Shown: positions 35,793 to 43,559, counted from the first letter of the stretch. The stretch: DNA of 64,000 nucleotides from JAPPLB01 sp965218555 (GCA_965218555.1 OZ244625.1:2480001-2544000), one strand, 5' to 3'. Notes: generated by a model not told the origin, from the letters alone. Program-made: numbers and translations.

Positions 35793-36446
35793 ATGATGGC
35801 AGACACTCCGCGAATTTGGCTGCAAGCGATCTTCTCCTTCTTCCTCGGGCTGATGGTGACGGCGTTCGTCGGGGTGGGCGTGTATACGTTCTATCCGCCC
35901 CCGCAGGAAGCGCTCACCCTGCAGCTCCAGGAGCTCGACCGGCGCGAGGTGGCCATCAGGGACTCGAGGCCACCCGACCAGTTGACCGTCGCCGACCGGG
36001 CGCAGATCCAGGCGTTGAACGAGCAGCGGAACGGGCTCACCGACACCGTGCGGGAGGCCCGTGAGGGGTGGGCGCGAATCACGAGCATCGTGCTGATCGC
36101 GTTCGCCACGCTCGTGATGGCGGTGTCGCTCGTGGGTGCGGCGCAGTTGCCGGTGATTGGCAACGGCCTGCTCATGGGCGGGGTCTTCACGATGGTCTAC
36201 GGCGTCGGATGGATCATCTCCACCGAGACATCCATAGCCCGCTTCGCCGTGATGACCGCGGCGCTCGCCATCACGCTCGCGCTCGGCTATGTCCGTTTCG
36301 TCCGTGGCCGCGCGGTGCACGAGGCGGCCGGGGACCGATCCGTCGCCGGTGGCGAGGGGCTCGCGGACCTGGAGCGGCGCGTGCAGGATCTCGAGGGTCG
36401 GTTGAACCACGCCGCGAGCGCCCTCGGCCATGGCGCGGATCGCTAG
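35793..36446 (+). CDS. Four-helix inner-membrane protein with coiled coil
   Basis: 217 aa from ATG 35793, with GAGAGG a few nucleotides upstream. Hydrophobic helices are IWLQAIFSFFLGLMVTAFVG, ITSIVLIAFATLVMAVSLVG, GNGLLMGGVFTMVYGVGWII and FAVMTAALAITLALGYVRFV. The first two are separated by a soluble charged segment (LQLQELDRREVAIRDSRPPD). A C-terminal coiled coil (GLADLERRVQDLEGRLNHAA) follows. The family is not recognised. Its position between the IS cluster and the prophage makes chromosomal origin likely. Confidence 0.75.
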   Translation: MMADTPRIWLQAIFSFFLGLMVTAFVGVGVYTFYPPPQEALTLQLQELDRREVAIRDSRPPDQLTVADRAQIQALNEQRNGLTDTVREAREGWARITSIVLIAFATLVMAVSLVGAAQLPVIGNGLLMGGVFTMVYGVGWIISTETSIARFAVMTAALAITLALGYVRFVRGRAVHEAAGDRSVAGGEGLADLERRVQDLEGRLNHAASALGHGADR

Positions 36447-36581
36447 CGTCCCCATAGCGCCCTGCGCTAGCGCACGCCTGCGGGGTTTGCTAGCCGAGAT
36501 CTTCCAGTTATGCCTGGTGGATAAAAAGGGGGCACGTCAGGGTCATGGTACACTATATTCGCTTTTTGTTCGCCATAGGGG

Positions 36582-37829
36582 ATGATGCGCAAACCGACCA
36601 GGCCGGAGCATCTCTACGTCGATTTCGACGGCTTCTTTGCGTCCTGTGAGGAGCAGGCGAACCCCCGGCTGTTCGGCTGTCCTATCGGGGTCATCCCGTT
36701 TCAAGATGCGCGCAACAGTTGTGTGATCGCTTCCAACCCGAAGGCCAAGAAGTTCGGCGTCCGGACCGGGGTGGCCATCGCCGAGGCTCGCCGGCTGTGT
36801 CCCCAGATCGTTCTCGTGCCGCAGCGGCCCGATCTGTACGTGCGGACCCAGCAGCGGGTCGTCGCGGCGGTGCTCTCCGTGCTGCCGATCGATGTCGTTT
36901 GCTCGATCGACGAGCTGGCCGCCGTTCTGGGGAAGCGGGATTGTCCCGAAGACGTCGCGGGGCGGATCAAGCAGCGGGTACGCGAAGCCGTTGGGAAGCG
37001 CATCACCTGCTCCATCGGTTGCGCGCCCAACAGGTGGCTCGCCAAGATCGCCGCGGACCTCGACAAGCCGGACGGACTGACCGTGCTGGATCCCGGCGAC
37101 CTGCCGGGCCGTCTGCTCGAGATCGAGCTGGAGGACTTGCCCGGGGTCGGCCGGCGCCTGCGCGCGCGGCTGGAGCGGGCCGGGCTCTCGACGGTCGGAG
37201 ACTTGTGGAACGACAGCCCCGGCCGGCTGTGCTCGATCTGGGGCAATGTGGCCGGCGCGCGGTTCTGGTACGCGCTCCATGGATACGCCGTGGAACCGCC
37301 GTCGACCCGGCGGAGCTCGATCGGCCACGGGCGGGTCCTGCCCCCGGAGCAGCGCGGCGTTCCGGGGGCCCGGGAGCCGGCGAGGCAACTGGTCGTGAAG
37401 GCGGCGCGGCGTTTGCGGCGGGAGGGGTTTCTCAGCCGGCGTCTGACTCTGTCGGCCGACGGTTTCGATGGGCCGATCTGGAGGGTATCGGTAACGATCG
37501 CCAGGGCGGCGAACGATGACCGGACGTGCCTGGGCGCTCTGGGCGTTCTCTGGACCGAGCTTGCCGCGGCAAGGCCGCGCGCCGCCCTGTTGCGCATCGG
37601 GGTGTCATTCGACCGCTTCGTGCCGTCGGGCGAAGTACAGCTCGAGCTGCCTTTCGGAGAGCCGGACACCTGGCGCGACAAGGCGAGGGACCTGGGCGCC
37701 GCCGTCGATGCCCTCAACAACCGCTATGGACGCACCGTTGTCGGCTACGGACAGTGCGGCGTTGCGGGCGGCTACGCCGGGGCCAAGATCGCCTATGGGC
37801 GCATTCCCGCCTGGGAGGATTTCTGGTAA
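36582..37829 (+). CDS. Y-family (DinB/UmuC-type) DNA polymerase
   Basis: 415 aa. The palm motifs are YVDFDGFFASCEEQ (catalytic Asp) and CSIDELAAVLG (the SIDE motif, Asp and Glu). NPKAKKFGVRTGVAIAEARR is the finger region, and LPGVGRRLRARLERAGLSTV forms the helix-hairpin-helix thumb. The little-finger domain follows. It performs error-prone lesion bypass. SIDE followed by LAAV instead of AYLD sets it apart from standard DinB. It ends in TAATG, overlapping a zinc-ribbon gene. A 61-bp piece of this gene (37415-37475) recurs at 56580-56640. It is probably carried by the prophage, but could be the last host gene. Confidence 0.88.
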   Translation: MMRKPTRPEHLYVDFDGFFASCEEQANPRLFGCPIGVIPFQDARNSCVIASNPKAKKFGVRTGVAIAEARRLCPQIVLVPQRPDLYVRTQQRVVAAVLSVLPIDVVCSIDELAAVLGKRDCPEDVAGRIKQRVREAVGKRITCSIGCAPNRWLAKIAADLDKPDGLTVLDPGDLPGRLLEIELEDLPGVGRRLRARLERAGLSTVGDLWNDSPGRLCSIWGNVAGARFWYALHGYAVEPPSTRRSSIGHGRVLPPEQRGVPGAREPARQLVVKAARRLRREGFLSRRLTLSADGFDGPIWRVSVTIARAANDDRTCLGALGVLWTELAAARPRAALLRIGVSFDRFVPSGEVQLELPFGEPDTWRDKARDLGAAVDALNNRYGRTVVGYGQCGVAGGYAGAKIAYGRIPAWEDFW

Positions 37830-38080
37830 TGCCGCTGCGGTTGGGTGATTACGCCGAGGGAGGCTGGTTCTTCATCGCAAGATGCGGGGCCTGCGGCCAC
37901 GAGGCGATCCTGGAGCCAGCCGACATCCTGGCCCGGGCGGAGGCGGGAAAAGTGCATCGCGGCATGCTGCTGAGCGATTTCGAGGCGCTGCTGCGCTGCC
38001 GGGACTGCCGCGCAAAAAAAGCGTCTCTCGAAGCGACCGCCCGAATTCGCAAGCAGGCCTTCGTCGCAGGGATGATCTGA
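37829..38080 (+). CDS. Small zinc-ribbon protein coupled to the Y-family polymerase
   Basis: 83 aa. The ATG overlaps the polymerase stop (TAATG), so translation is probably coupled. Two Cys pairs, ARCGACGHEA and LLRCRDCRAKK, are separated by a helical segment (EPADILARAEAGKVHRGMLL), which fits a zinc ribbon. The coupling suggests an accessory role in the same DNA-repair or mutagenesis function, but this is an inference. Confidence 0.75.
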   Translation: MPLRLGDYAEGGWFFIARCGACGHEAILEPADILARAEAGKVHRGMLLSDFEALLRCRDCRAKKASLEATARIRKQAFVAGMI

Positions 38081-38099
38081 AGCGCCCCTGCCGCGGGAA

Positions 38100-38275
38100 A
38101 GGCCGTGATTCGTGTCTCGTGATTCGGGAAAACCACAAAAGCCGTGTCTTGTGATTCGCGAAAAACCGTTGGAAGTGGCTTGGTGTCGCTCAAGAAAGAA
38201 ACGCCTGACGGGCGGTGAACCCCCCTCCCGTTCGCACCGCGCATCACGAGACACGAGATACGGCTTTTGGCCACT
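38100..38275. repeat. Island inverted-repeat element E1
   Basis: Starts GGCCGTGATTCGTGTCTCGT and ends CATCACGAGACACGAGATAC, i.e. the same short words in inverted orientation, around a core containing GTGTCGCTCAAGAAAGAAAC and CTGACGGGCGGTGAACC. Cores like this recur at 56265-56340 and 58495-58575. Confidence 0.7.
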
Positions 38276-38368
38276 ACCTTGAGTTACTGGTTTGCGGTAC
38301 TGACGTTGCCGCATCGCCCCCGAGCCCGCGGCCCCCTGAGCACGGGCCGGGGCAGCCACGACGGCCGG

Positions 38369-38638
38369 CTAGCCGGGAAAGAAGACCAGCGTGGCGAGCA
38401 TCAGCAACACCGCCGGGCCGTAGACGAACTTCATGATCTTCAAATCCGACTTCACGTCGGAGATCTCTTGCTTCACGCCGGCGATGTCCTGTTTCAACTC
38501 AGTCCGCAGGTCGGCCAAGTCCTGCTTGGTGGCGAGGTCTCTGGCGATAGGGATAGCGCCGGCGGCGGCCTTGGCCTTGTCCTCGGGAGCGCCCGCGCTG
38601 ACGAGGGCTTCGTACACCTCGGTGACCATGATGCTCAT
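38369..38638 (-). CDS. DUF1640-like coiled-coil membrane protein, copy 1
   Basis: 89 aa from ATG 38638 (MSIMVTEVYEALVSAGAPED). After a helical N-terminus comes ATKQDLADLRTELKQDIAGV, the heptad pattern of DUF1640-type proteins, and a single C-terminal membrane helix (FVYGPAVLLMLATLVFFPG). Homologues are at 46824-47087 and 51890-52225 in this window, all on the minus strand opposite phage genes. Function unknown. A membrane-tethered coiled coil could affect phage lysis or exclusion. Confidence 0.7.
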   Translation of the reverse strand: MSIMVTEVYEALVSAGAPEDKAKAAAGAIPIARDLATKQDLADLRTELKQDIAGVKQEISDVKSDLKIMKFVYGPAVLLMLATLVFFPG

Positions 38639-38694
38639 CTTTGCCGCCCCCGCTTCCCCATCTAGCACGACCAAGGCCTTGAGGAGATGACCCG

Positions 38695-38765
38695 ATGACG
38701 GAAACCTGGATACGGAACCTGATCACGGTCAAGCACGAGCCGGCGCCGCGGCCGTGGGCCGGACG
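38695..38765 (+). pseudogene. 5' fragment of a duplicated tail gene
   Basis: ATGACGGAAACCTGGATACG encodes MTETWIRNLITVKHE, nearly the same as the start of the tail gene at 47149 (MAETWIQNLITVETN). Similarity stops after about 20 codons, where island repeats begin. Together with the adjacent DUF1640-like gene it forms a truncated duplicate of 46824-47210. Confidence 0.6.
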
Positions 38766-38794
38766 GGGAGATTTACGGCGTGACGGCGGGTTAC

Positions 38795-39055
38795 CGCGGC
38801 TTGATTCGTGTCTCGTGTCTCGGGTAAGGCCGTCGGAGGCGCCCCGGCGCCGCTCAAGAAGTTTGCCGGCCTGGATTTACGGCGAGTAGCTCATCAGTCG
38901 AGCTTGACCAGGTAGCGCGTCACAAGCCGCTTCCCGAAAGCGACCCCTCCTCCCGCCCGCATCACGCATCACGGATCACGGCCTTTGCCGCAGGCCCTTC
39001 GCCGGAAGCCATAGCCGCCCGCGCCACGCATCACGAGACACGAATCACGGCTTTT
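38795..39055. repeat. Island inverted-repeat element E2
   Basis: Contains GATTCGTGTCTCGTGTCTCG at the left and CATCACGAGACACGAATCAC at the right, with GCCGCTCAAGAAG and CCCTTCGCCGGAAGCC in between. It ends directly before the promoter module at 39059. Confidence 0.65.
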
Positions 39056-39058
39056 GGT

Positions 39059-39104
39059 ACTGAAGGGCTTCAGTCTTGGCAGGCGCCGGGGGGGCGTCTA
39101 GGGT
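39059..39104 (+). promoter_or_regulatory. Phage promoter module, tandem copy A
   Basis: Palindrome ACTGAAGGGCTTCAGT (39059-39074), TTGGCA (39076-39081), 17-bp spacer, TAGGGT (39099-39104), then seven nucleotides and ATG at 39112. The leader frame from that ATG (MAPRNFQPAAGRRDAATTRW) runs through copy B and stops at 39222. Confidence 0.65.
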
Positions 39105-39179
39105 GAGGAATATGGCACCGCGCAACTTCCAACCGGCGGCCGGGCGACGCGACGCGGCGACAACGCGCTGGTTTTTGGT

Positions 39180-39225
39180 ACTGAAGGGCTTCAGTCTTGG
39201 CAGGCGCCGGGGGGGCGTCTAGGGT
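39180..39225 (+). promoter_or_regulatory. Phage promoter module, tandem copy B
   Basis: Exactly 121 bp downstream of copy A, with the same palindrome (39180-39195), TTGGCA (39197-39202), 17-bp spacer and TAGGGT (39220-39225), then seven nucleotides and ATG at 39233. It precedes the tail operon. Confidence 0.7.
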
Positions 39226-39232
39226 GAGGAGT

Positions 39233-39346
39233 ATGGCATCACGGAACTGCCAACCGGCGGCCGGGCGACCCGGCGCACACGGCGACGACGCGCTGGCCGC
39301 GTGTCCTCGTTATCGCGGGATTCCGGAAGTGAGAAGAGTCACATGA
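39233..39346 (+). CDS. Leader ORF overlapping the first tail gene
   Basis: 37 codons starting MASRNCQPAAGRPGAHGDDA and ending with TGA that overlaps the ATG of the next gene (ATGA). The same opening (MASRN) follows the module at 43764, and a similar one (MAPRN) follows copy A. It may serve translational coupling rather than encode a functional peptide. Confidence 0.45.
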   Translation: MASRNCQPAAGRPGAHGDDALAACPRYRGIPEVRRVT

Positions 39347-39735
39347 CATATCCGAACGAACGGCCCGAGGCCTATGTGTTGCGCCGCGTGGAAGCGGCCG
39401 TGGTCGATGGAGAGGAAGTGCTGCGGGGCCACTGCCATGCGGTGGCGGCGTCGGCGCCGGAAGGAACGGAGACCGCATCCCGGTTTTGCGTGTACGCCGC
39501 GACGGGCGGGAAGTTGACGCCCTCGCCGGCCTTTCGGCACGGCGCACCGACGACGCGCTCGTTTCGCGTCACGGTTTCGGCGGCGCAGTTCAGCGCGGCC
39601 CGTGCCGCGGCCGAGGCGGTGATGGAGTCGGTCGAGAGAGGCGGGCGGCTGGTGAACGGCACAGGGCCGGTGGACAGTTACGACCCCGACCGGGAGGTCT
39701 TTCAGCGGGCCGTGGTGGTGGAGATCGCTGTCTGA
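39343..39735 (+). CDS. Phage protein in the tail-terminator position
   Basis: 130 aa starting MTYPNERPEAYVLRRVEAAV. No family is recognised from sequence. It is placed as tail terminator/completion because it is the first full gene of the tail operon, directly before the tail tube gene. A shortened relative is encoded at 43817-44050, which shares NERxExxVLRR, a HAV block and a YAAxGG block. Confidence 0.55.
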   Translation: MTYPNERPEAYVLRRVEAAVVDGEEVLRGHCHAVAASAPEGTETASRFCVYAATGGKLTPSPAFRHGAPTTRSFRVTVSAAQFSAARAAAEAVMESVERGGRLVNGTGPVDSYDPDREVFQRAVVVEIAV

Positions 39736-39935
39736 TGGAGATGGACATCAGGGGGCTGGACGAGGCGCGCGGGGTAGTTGCGGCGCAGGAGTTTCTCGAA
39801 CCGGCAGCGCGCGCCGCGAAGTTCGGGCAGCTTCCGACCTTCGCCGCGGGCGCTTGTCAGGTAACCCATCGAGCAAACAACCAAAGGATCAAGGAGAACA
39901 TTCATGTCAACAGGACTGACGACACACGGAAGTGA
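39735..39935 (+). CDS. Possible small ORF between tail genes
   Basis: 66 codons starting MEMDIRGLDEARGVVAAQEF. Its ATG overlaps the preceding stop (TGATG), which argues for translation. It runs 32 bp into the tail tube gene, and its C-terminal part covers that gene's ribosome-binding site, so it may be a shortened tail-completion gene. No domain assigned. Confidence 0.35.
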   Translation: MEMDIRGLDEARGVVAAQEFLEPAARAAKFGQLPTFAAGACQVTHRANNQRIKENIHVNRTDDTRK

Positions 39936-40575
39936 ATTCGCCAAGTTCGAGTATTCGTCCGACAACCAGGTCTGGAACGAGATACCGGGCATCAGCGGCT
40001 ACACCGAATCGGGCGGGGAAGCGCCGGAGCGCGATGTTGTGGCGTTTTCGGGCGTCGCCAAGCGCTCGGGGCATCTGCGGGTGCCCTCGATCGAGCTGCA
40101 GGCGGTCTATCAGCCGGCGCACGCGGCATGGAAGGCGATGCGCGAGGCTGCGATCGATGGAAAGGTCTTGCAATTCCGCATGACCACCAAGGAGGAGACT
40201 TTCTTCGCGATCGACAAGACGGGACACACGGTGGCGATCGCCACGACCGGCGTGGTGACGCTGGCCGGGGCCGTGAAGCCCGACTTCACCGAAGCGCAGT
40301 ACGGCGTCGGCCAGGTCATCAAGGTCGGCGGCGACAACTATGTGATCGATTCGATTTCGGACGACGCCACCCCGGAGGTCAAGGTGAAGCCGGCGCCGAA
40401 GACGGCGGCGGCGGCGGCGACGAACTACAAGATCGTTCTGCCGTCGCTGCAGCGCGGGCCGTTCGGGGCGACGGTGCGGCTCGCCGACAACGTCAGCCTG
40501 GAGTCGGAAGGGGACATGACGACCACGCTGACGCTGGCCCCGCGGGGGCGACTGCCGGAATGGAAGATCGTGTAA
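39904..40575 (+). CDS. Major tail tube protein (siphovirus type)
   Basis: 223 aa, preceded by a strong AAGGAG. It starts MSTGLTTHGSEFAKFEYSSD, contains YTESGGEAPERDVVAFSGVA and ends LESEGDMTTTLTLAPRGRLP. The two-domain pattern, with a tube domain and a central beta insert around TVAIATTGVVTLAGAV, resembles lambda gpV-like tail tube proteins. It is placed before the assembly chaperone pair and tape measure, as in siphoviruses. It is expected to be the most abundant tail protein. A long hairpin follows the gene. Confidence 0.8.
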   Translation: MSTGLTTHGSEFAKFEYSSDNQVWNEIPGISGYTESGGEAPERDVVAFSGVAKRSGHLRVPSIELQAVYQPAHAAWKAMREAAIDGKVLQFRMTTKEETFFAIDKTGHTVAIATTGVVTLAGAVKPDFTEAQYGVGQVIKVGGDNYVIDSISDDATPEVKVKPAPKTAAAAATNYKIVLPSLQRGPFGATVRLADNVSLESEGDMTTTLTLAPRGRLPEWKIV

Positions 40576-40639
40576 GGCAGTGGCTGGTGGCTAGTGGTCA
40601 GTGTCACGAACCACTAGCCACTGACCACTAGCCACTGCC
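40576..40639 (+). terminator. Long hairpin after the tail tube gene
   Basis: GGCAGTGGCTGGTGGCTAGT pairs with ACTAGCCACTGACCACTAGC-type sequence ending CACTGCC; the loop includes TCACGAA. Both arms consist of GTGGCTA/GTGGTCA units. There is no T-tract, so it may act as a partial terminator or as an mRNA 3'-end stabiliser for the abundant tail tube transcript. Confidence 0.5.
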
Positions 40640-40720
40640 TCGGGCGGCTCACCAAGAAGCGGCCGCGGCAGGCAGAGGTGCAGGACGGCGCCGGACGGCG
40701 CCGGGAAAGGCGGTAGAGGC

Positions 40721-41161
40721 ATGACGAGAAAAGCGAGCGGGAAACAGGCCCGGAAGAACGGCGCGTTCGCGACGATCGAGGACATTCGGCGGCTGTTGGG
40801 CGAGCCGGTCGAGGTGGAGGCGGCGGGGCTGCGGCTGCAGCTGGATCCGCCCTCGGCGGCGACGGCGTTGGCGGTCCGCGAGAAGCTGTTCGCCGACCTC
40901 AACGACGACGAATTCAAGGGCGGCGTGCTGCTGCGGGCGGCTACGGCGGCGCTCCAGGCTTGTTTCCCCGTTGGATCCGCGGCGCTCAGCGACGACGAAG
41001 CGGCGCGGTTGATTCTGCGGGCGGGCGGCGAGTCGGGCGCATTGGCGCGGACGGCGCTCAAGCTGTGCGGCCTCGACACCATGCTGGGGGCGGCGAGCGA
41101 GGTGTCCGGGGCGGATGATCCCACCCCTTTTGGATCGCCCGCGCAAGCGGACAGACCGTGA
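40721..41161 (+). CDS. Tail assembly chaperone, first frame (gpG-like)
   Basis: 146 aa starting MTRKASGKQARKNGAFATIE. The helical, acidic body (LNDDEFKGGVLLRAATAALQ) and the position between tail tube and tape measure match the gpG-type chaperone that coats the tape measure protein. It overlaps the next gene by four bases (GTGA), so the second protein is probably made by re-initiation rather than by the lambda-style frameshift. Confidence 0.65.
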   Translation: MTRKASGKQARKNGAFATIEDIRRLLGEPVEVEAAGLRLQLDPPSAATALAVREKLFADLNDDEFKGGVLLRAATAALQACFPVGSAALSDDEAARLILRAGGESGALARTALKLCGLDTMLGAASEVSGADDPTPFGSPAQADRP

Positions 41162-41466
41162 GCGCCGTGCTGGCGATGCCGGCCGGCGAGTACCTCGGCT
41201 GGGAGCGGCACTTCAGGCGCTGGCCGCTGGGCGACACGCTGACGCAGCGGCTGTTGGCCGAGTTATGCGCATTGGTGGCCAACGCCGGGTTCGCGTTGAA
41301 GCGGCCCGCCAGGGCGGCGGACTTCGCGCCCTGGCTGGAAGGGCCGGAGGAGCACGAGAAAGAGATGATGAGACGCGAAGCCGAGCGGACCGGACGCGAG
41401 ACCCAGCGGCGGGTGGACCTCGCCTTGCTGGTGGAGAAGGCTTACAGGAAGGGAGGCCGCGCCTAA
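41158..41466 (+). CDS. Tail assembly chaperone partner (gpT-like)
   Basis: 102 aa from the GTG at 41158. It contains MPAGEYLGWERHFRRWPLGD, the YLxWxxxFxxxP pattern of the second tail chaperone component that binds tail tube subunits. The rest is a charged helix. It is translationally coupled to the upstream gene. The tape measure gene lies 2.6 kb further on instead of directly downstream, because decayed genes and repeats separate them. Confidence 0.65.
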   Translation: MSAVLAMPAGEYLGWERHFRRWPLGDTLTQRLLAELCALVANAGFALKRPARAADFAPWLEGPEEHEKEMMRREAERTGRETQRRVDLALLVEKAYRKGGRA

Positions 41467-41704
41467 TTCGCCTCGTCGAACGCCTTGCGATAGTCCTTGT
41501 CCGATATCCCAAGAAGTTTGACTTGGGCCTTCAATAAGCGCCGGTCAACTTCCTTATGGTCCGGAATGGAGATGTGAATGCCTGGACGGTCATCGTTCGT
41601 CAGCACGAAATGGTTTTTTGCGCTTCGACGAAGATTGCAGCCTAAAGCCTGGAAAGCCTTGACGTGCTGTCTGCCGTTGCGAGCGGCAGGTCTTTGATCG
41701 CCAT
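41463..41704 (-). pseudogene. Frameshifted HicA-like toxin relic
   Basis: The start gives MAIKDLPLAT. One base is missing before the next frame, GRQHVKAFQALGCNLRRSAK, followed by NHFVLTNDDRPGIHISIPDH and KEVDRRLLKAQVKLLGIS. This is the HicA (YcfA) double-stranded RNA-binding-like toxin pattern, with the catalytic His in the NHFVL segment. No HicB antitoxin is adjacent; a 31-codon frame (MKAAKNKTATWDGERVPLEF) lies directly upstream. The broken reading frame makes activity unlikely. Confidence 0.6.
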
Positions 41705-42202
41705 CCTATGGGCTCTGTATGAGCCGCACCGAGGGCGGTATGAACTCCAACGGCACCCGCTCTCCGTCCCACGTAGCCGTTTTGTTCTTCGCTGCCTTCA
41801 TGCGCCAGTCTTGCCACATCGTATGTCAAGAAAAAGTTGAAAACCGCACTCCGAGAAAAGGAACACCATGCCGGCGACAAGTAACCCAGGCGGCGGATCC
41901 GAGAACCGAGGTGCGGTTCGGAGGTCACGTGTTTCGTGTCTCGTGTTTCGGGAAGCGGCTTATCGGGCGGGGCGGCGGGCATCCCTACAACAGCGCTGAC
42001 ATGCCTTTGGGCGCAAGAACCACGAATCGACACGAAGGAACACGAAGGGGTGTGTTGCGCGTCGGCGCGATCCTCTCGATGAGGCCGCAAGACGGCGCGT
42101 TCGGCGGTTCGATGAAGAATCTCCGGACGCCGCAGCGGGGGCCGCGCGGTCTGCGGCTGCCTGTGCGTTGCAGGCAGAAAGGGGCGGCGCGGGAGGCGGC
42201 GC
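41705..42202. other. Decayed phage sequence and repeats
   Basis: Contains a start-like segment with AAAAGGAACACCATG (encoding MPATSNPGGGSENRGAV) that runs into the island repeat GTGTTTCGTGTCTCGTGTTT at about 41930, so it looks like the 5' end of a gene cut by a repeat. Nothing complete is recognisable. Confidence 0.45.
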
Positions 42203-42323
42203 TCAGGGGGCCGGGGCGGGATCGATGCCGCAATGTTTCATGAAAAGGCCGATCTGCTCCCGCAGCCCCTCGTCGACGGTCATCAGGAAGGACGACTGGC
42301 CCGTCTCGTCGTCGGTCCAGCCG
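42203..42323 (-). pseudogene. 3' fragment of an unknown gene cut by an island repeat
   Basis: The minus strand encodes GWTDDETGQSSFLMTVDEGL followed by REQIGLFMKHCGIDPAPAP and a stop. It reads like native protein, but the 5' side is directly joined to the repeat GTGATTCGTGTCTCGTGATT (42333-42353). No start codon in a proper context remains. Confidence 0.5.
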
Positions 42324-42410
42324 CAAAAGGCCGTGATTCGTGTCTCGTGATTCGTGGGGCGTAGCGCGGGCGGCTACGGCTTCCCGCAAATGGCCTATGG
42401 CTAGAACGGC

Positions 42411-42707
42411 CTAGGGGGCGACGGTTCGGTAGAGCAGGCCGAAGACGGTGGTGGCAAGGATGCCGATGAGCGGCCAGATGACGCGCTGGAGCACGCGGAT
42501 TTCGGCTTTCAGCTCGGCGAACCGTGACTCGATGACGGATTCGGCGGTGTCGAACCGTGATTCCATGATGTCGATCACATTCCGGCCGGCTTACGCACGG
42601 ACCTGCTCGACGGCCTCATGGGCGAGGTCGGGGTCCACCCGGGCGGCCCGCCAAGCGCGGTAGATGGCGTCGACGGGCGGTTCGGGAGCCGCGGTCGAGG
42701 CAGGCAT
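42411..42707 (-). pseudogene. Small coiled-coil membrane gene split by an in-frame TAA
   Basis: One frame reads MPASTAAPEPPVDAIYRAWR ... EQVRA, then TAA (42591-42593), then AGRNVIDIMESRFDTAESVI ... LQRVIWPLIGILATTVFGLL. The second part (ATG at 42566, 51 codons) has a short coiled coil and one membrane helix like the DUF1640-type proteins of this island. Either the gene was inactivated by a nonsense mutation or the two halves are separate small genes. Confidence 0.5.
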
Positions 42708-42724
42708 GGGTACAGGATAGCACT

Positions 42725-42895
42725 TCGCGGGACACGGCCTTTCCCCACCCCCTCCTCTTCGCGCCGCGGATCACGAAACACGGCCTTTCCTAACGCCTGA
42801 CGGCCGGTGAATCTTGCTTTCGTTCATGCAGTGCATCAGGAAACACGAATCATGGCCTTTCATCACGAAACACGGCCTTCCCCAACCGCCCCCTG
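42725..42895. repeat. Island repeat cluster E3
   Basis: Contains GGATCACGAAACACGGCCTT, CGCCTGACGGCCGGTGAATC, AAACACGAATCATGGCCTTT and ATCACGAAACACGGCCTTCC. It forms the 3' boundary of the first Sel1-like gene, whose last codons lie inside it. Confidence 0.6.
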
Positions 42896-43518
42896 ACGTT
42901 GGCGCCGTCGAGGAAGCCTTTCATCTCGGCGACGGATTGCAATGGTTTCAGCCGACTCATGACGATCATCCTCCATGCAGCTTCATCCAACTCCTCCCAC
43001 CGCAAAGATTCCGGCATCTTCATCAGCGCCTGCGCGGCAAGCAGGCACCACTGGTAGGCGAGAACGCGGTCCCGGGGCACGCCGATGCCCTCGAAGTACG
43101 CCAGCGCCAGAGATTCCTGGCCGTAGGCGTCGCCTTGCGCGGCGGCGGCCCGCCACCAGCGCACCGCTTGCCTTCGCATTCCGATCGTCGCAAGCGCATT
43201 GGCAAGCGAGGTTTGGGTGTCGACGTGACCCTGCCTGGCCGCCTTGCGTCCCCAGTCGAGGGCCTTGTCGAGGTCACTGCTACCGTCGGCGGTACGCATG
43301 CCGACGTGGTAGCGGAGGAACAATTCAGCCTGCGCGAGGACATCCCCTTGCTCGGCCAGACGCAGGGCGTCCTCGATGCTCATGAGGATGTACCTGGCGA
43401 CACCCTCGAATTCGGGTTGCTCGAGGCTGTCCCGGACGTCCTGCGCGAGCCCGCCGGCCGGGGTCAGCGTGGACAGGACAAGCACGGTCAGGGTGAAATG
43501 CCGCGAGATGCGTTTCAT
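42850..43518 (-). CDS. Exported Sel1-repeat protein, copy 1 (C-terminus altered)
   Basis: 222 aa from ATG 43518 with a signal peptide (KRISRHFTLTVLVLSTLTPAGGLA). Sel1 repeats: ALRLAEQGDVLAQAELFLRY, ALDWGRKAARQGHVDTQTSL, AVRWWRAAAAQGDAYGQESL and LAYFEGIGVPRDRVLAYQWC. Close paralogue of the gene at 55480-56172. After MKGFLDGA the copies diverge: here the frame runs into island repeat and ends ANVRGRLGKAVFRDERP. Sel1 proteins are solenoid adaptors, and export to the periplasm is predicted. It is opposite to the phage genes and probably a cargo gene. Confidence 0.75.
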   Translation of the reverse strand: MKRISRHFTLTVLVLSTLTPAGGLAQDVRDSLEQPEFEGVARYILMSIEDALRLAEQGDVLAQAELFLRYHVGMRTADGSSDLDKALDWGRKAARQGHVDTQTSLANALATIGMRRQAVRWWRAAAAQGDAYGQESLALAYFEGIGVPRDRVLAYQWCLLAAQALMKMPESLRWEELDEAAWRMIVMSRLKPLQSVAEMKGFLDGANVRGRLGKAVFRDERP

Positions 43519-43559
43519 AGTGCCCGGTTGGACGAACGACGGGCGCGGCGGGTTTCCGC

